Shown here: positions 4,807-5,316 of the stretch, piece after piece
How positions within the stretch are numbered: position 1 is the stretch's first letter
Layout of the letters: the number at the start of each line of letters is the position of its first letter
Origin: Pseudomonadota bacterium
GTDB lineage: Bacteria > Pseudomonadota > Gammaproteobacteria > Pseudomonadales > Azotimanducaceae
DNA: 5,316 nt
Reading direction: 5' to 3'
Assembly: GCA_009936895.1 (NCBI GenBank)
Contig: JAACDS010000130.1
Location: 1-5,316 of the forward strand
The notes under the pieces: model-generated
The model's database searches: none
Seen by the model: only the letters and a program-made list of their open reading frames with translations
Told to the model about the DNA's origin: nothing
Made by a program: the position numbers and the translations under genes

Positions 4807-5316
4807 ATGATCGAACCCGTTGTAAATTATTTCATGGCGCTGCAAAGCCAGATCTGCGGTGCTTTAGAGACATTGGACGGCAAAGCCACCTTCTCTCTCG
4901 AGCAGATCACGCCCCCCAACGGCGGGCTATCTCAACCTCGCGTGCTGGCGGATGGAACTCATATCGAGAAGGCCGCTGTTCAGTTCACTCATTCCAAGGG
5001 CGCGGCCCTCCCGCCGGCGGCAACCGAGCGTAACCCGCATTTGGCAGGCAGCGCTTTTCAGGCCGCCGCCATTTCGCTGATTGTTCACCCGTGCAATCCG
5101 CATGTGCCGATCACTCATATGAATCTGAGATTCTTCTATGTGGAAGCCGATGAGCCAGCCTGGTATTTCGGGGGCGGCTATGACCTCACACCATGCTATC
5201 CCGAAGATGACGACGTGAGGCTGTGGCATCAAACCGCCAAGGACGCGGTAGGCGATCATTATCAGGTCTTTAAGGAAACCTGCGACGACTATTTTTTTCT
5301 GAGCCATCGCGGTGAA
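4807..5316 (+). CDS. hemF: Oxygen-dependent coproporphyrinogen III oxidase, N-terminal part (runs off the right edge)
   Basis: The first 170 codons are present, about 55-60% of a usual protein of roughly 300 residues. It oxidatively decarboxylates coproporphyrinogen III to protoporphyrinogen IX using O2, in the cytoplasm, in haem synthesis. Recognisable parts are VLADGTHIEKAAVQFTHSKG, LPPAATERNPHLAGSAF, SLIVHPCNPHVPITHMNLRFF (90-110), WYFGGGYDLTP (119-129), LWH and YFFLSHRGE (162-170). The four His residues of the E. coli active-site region have counterparts at 94, 104, 141 and 167, and the DLTP Asp is Asp126. Divergent points: the Gly-rich loop near 36-47 is PPNGGLSQPRVL rather than GGGG-rich, GVNFS is AVQFT, and the signature Lys-x-Trp-Cys is Lys-Glu-Thr-Cys. 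The start at 4807 has no clear Shine-Dalgarno site; ATG at 4834 is the alternative, but the earlier one keeps family-like N-terminal residues. It is transcribed divergently from the dehydrogenase unit. Confidence 0.9.
   Translation, partial: MIEPVVNYFMALQSQICGALETLDGKATFSLEQITPPNGGLSQPRVLADGTHIEKAAVQFTHSKGAALPPAATERNPHLAGSAFQAAAISLIVHPCNPHVPITHMNLRFFYVEADEPAWYFGGGYDLTPCYPEDDDVRLWHQTAKDAVGDHYQVFKETCDDYFFLSHRGE

Noticed and set aside
4927..5307. Minus-strand open frame of 126 codons
   Set aside because: It is antisense to hemF, whose conserved motifs run through the whole stretch.

Overview
The window looks like a proteobacterial chromosome, most plausibly gammaproteobacterial. This rests on gene content (two acyl-CoA dehydrogenases, an aerobic HemF, a stand-alone cyclic-nucleotide-binding protein), balanced base composition, Shine-Dalgarno sites and E. 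coli-like promoter hexamers. No marker gene fixes the taxon. I see no mobile elements, tRNA or rRNA genes, CRISPR repeats or phage genes.

Layout. Positions 1-211 hold no convincing gene but carry a good extended -10 promoter (100-129). It reads into a two-gene plus-strand unit: a metallo-beta-lactamase-fold (MBL) hydrolase (212-1048) and, 45 bases later, a single-domain cyclic-nucleotide-binding (CNB) protein (1094-1681). A strong stem-loop at 1714-1738, with A's on one side and T's on the other, can terminate transcription from both directions. It separates this unit from a convergent minus-strand unit of two acyl-CoA dehydrogenases: a 526-residue protein with an N-terminal extension, resembling (2S)-methylsuccinyl-CoA dehydrogenase (4624 down to 3044), and then a conventional 404-residue enzyme (2973 down to 1759). 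A 182-base divergent intergenic region (4625-4806) follows. The start of hemF, oxygen-dependent coproporphyrinogen III oxidase, runs off the right edge (4807 onward).

How the genes may work together. The two dehydrogenases probably form one transcription unit that oxidises two different acyl-CoA thioesters with FAD, passing electrons to electron-transfer flavoprotein. HemF is a separate, divergently transcribed haem-biosynthesis gene. The MBL/CNB pair is the least ordinary part. The CNB protein keeps the Glu and Arg of a nucleotide-phosphate pocket but has no DNA-binding domain. The MBL protein has a complete first metal site but appears to have lost the last His ligand of the second (Gly-Phe-Asn where His is expected). 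Whether the pair forms a cyclic-nucleotide signalling module is inference from adjacency.
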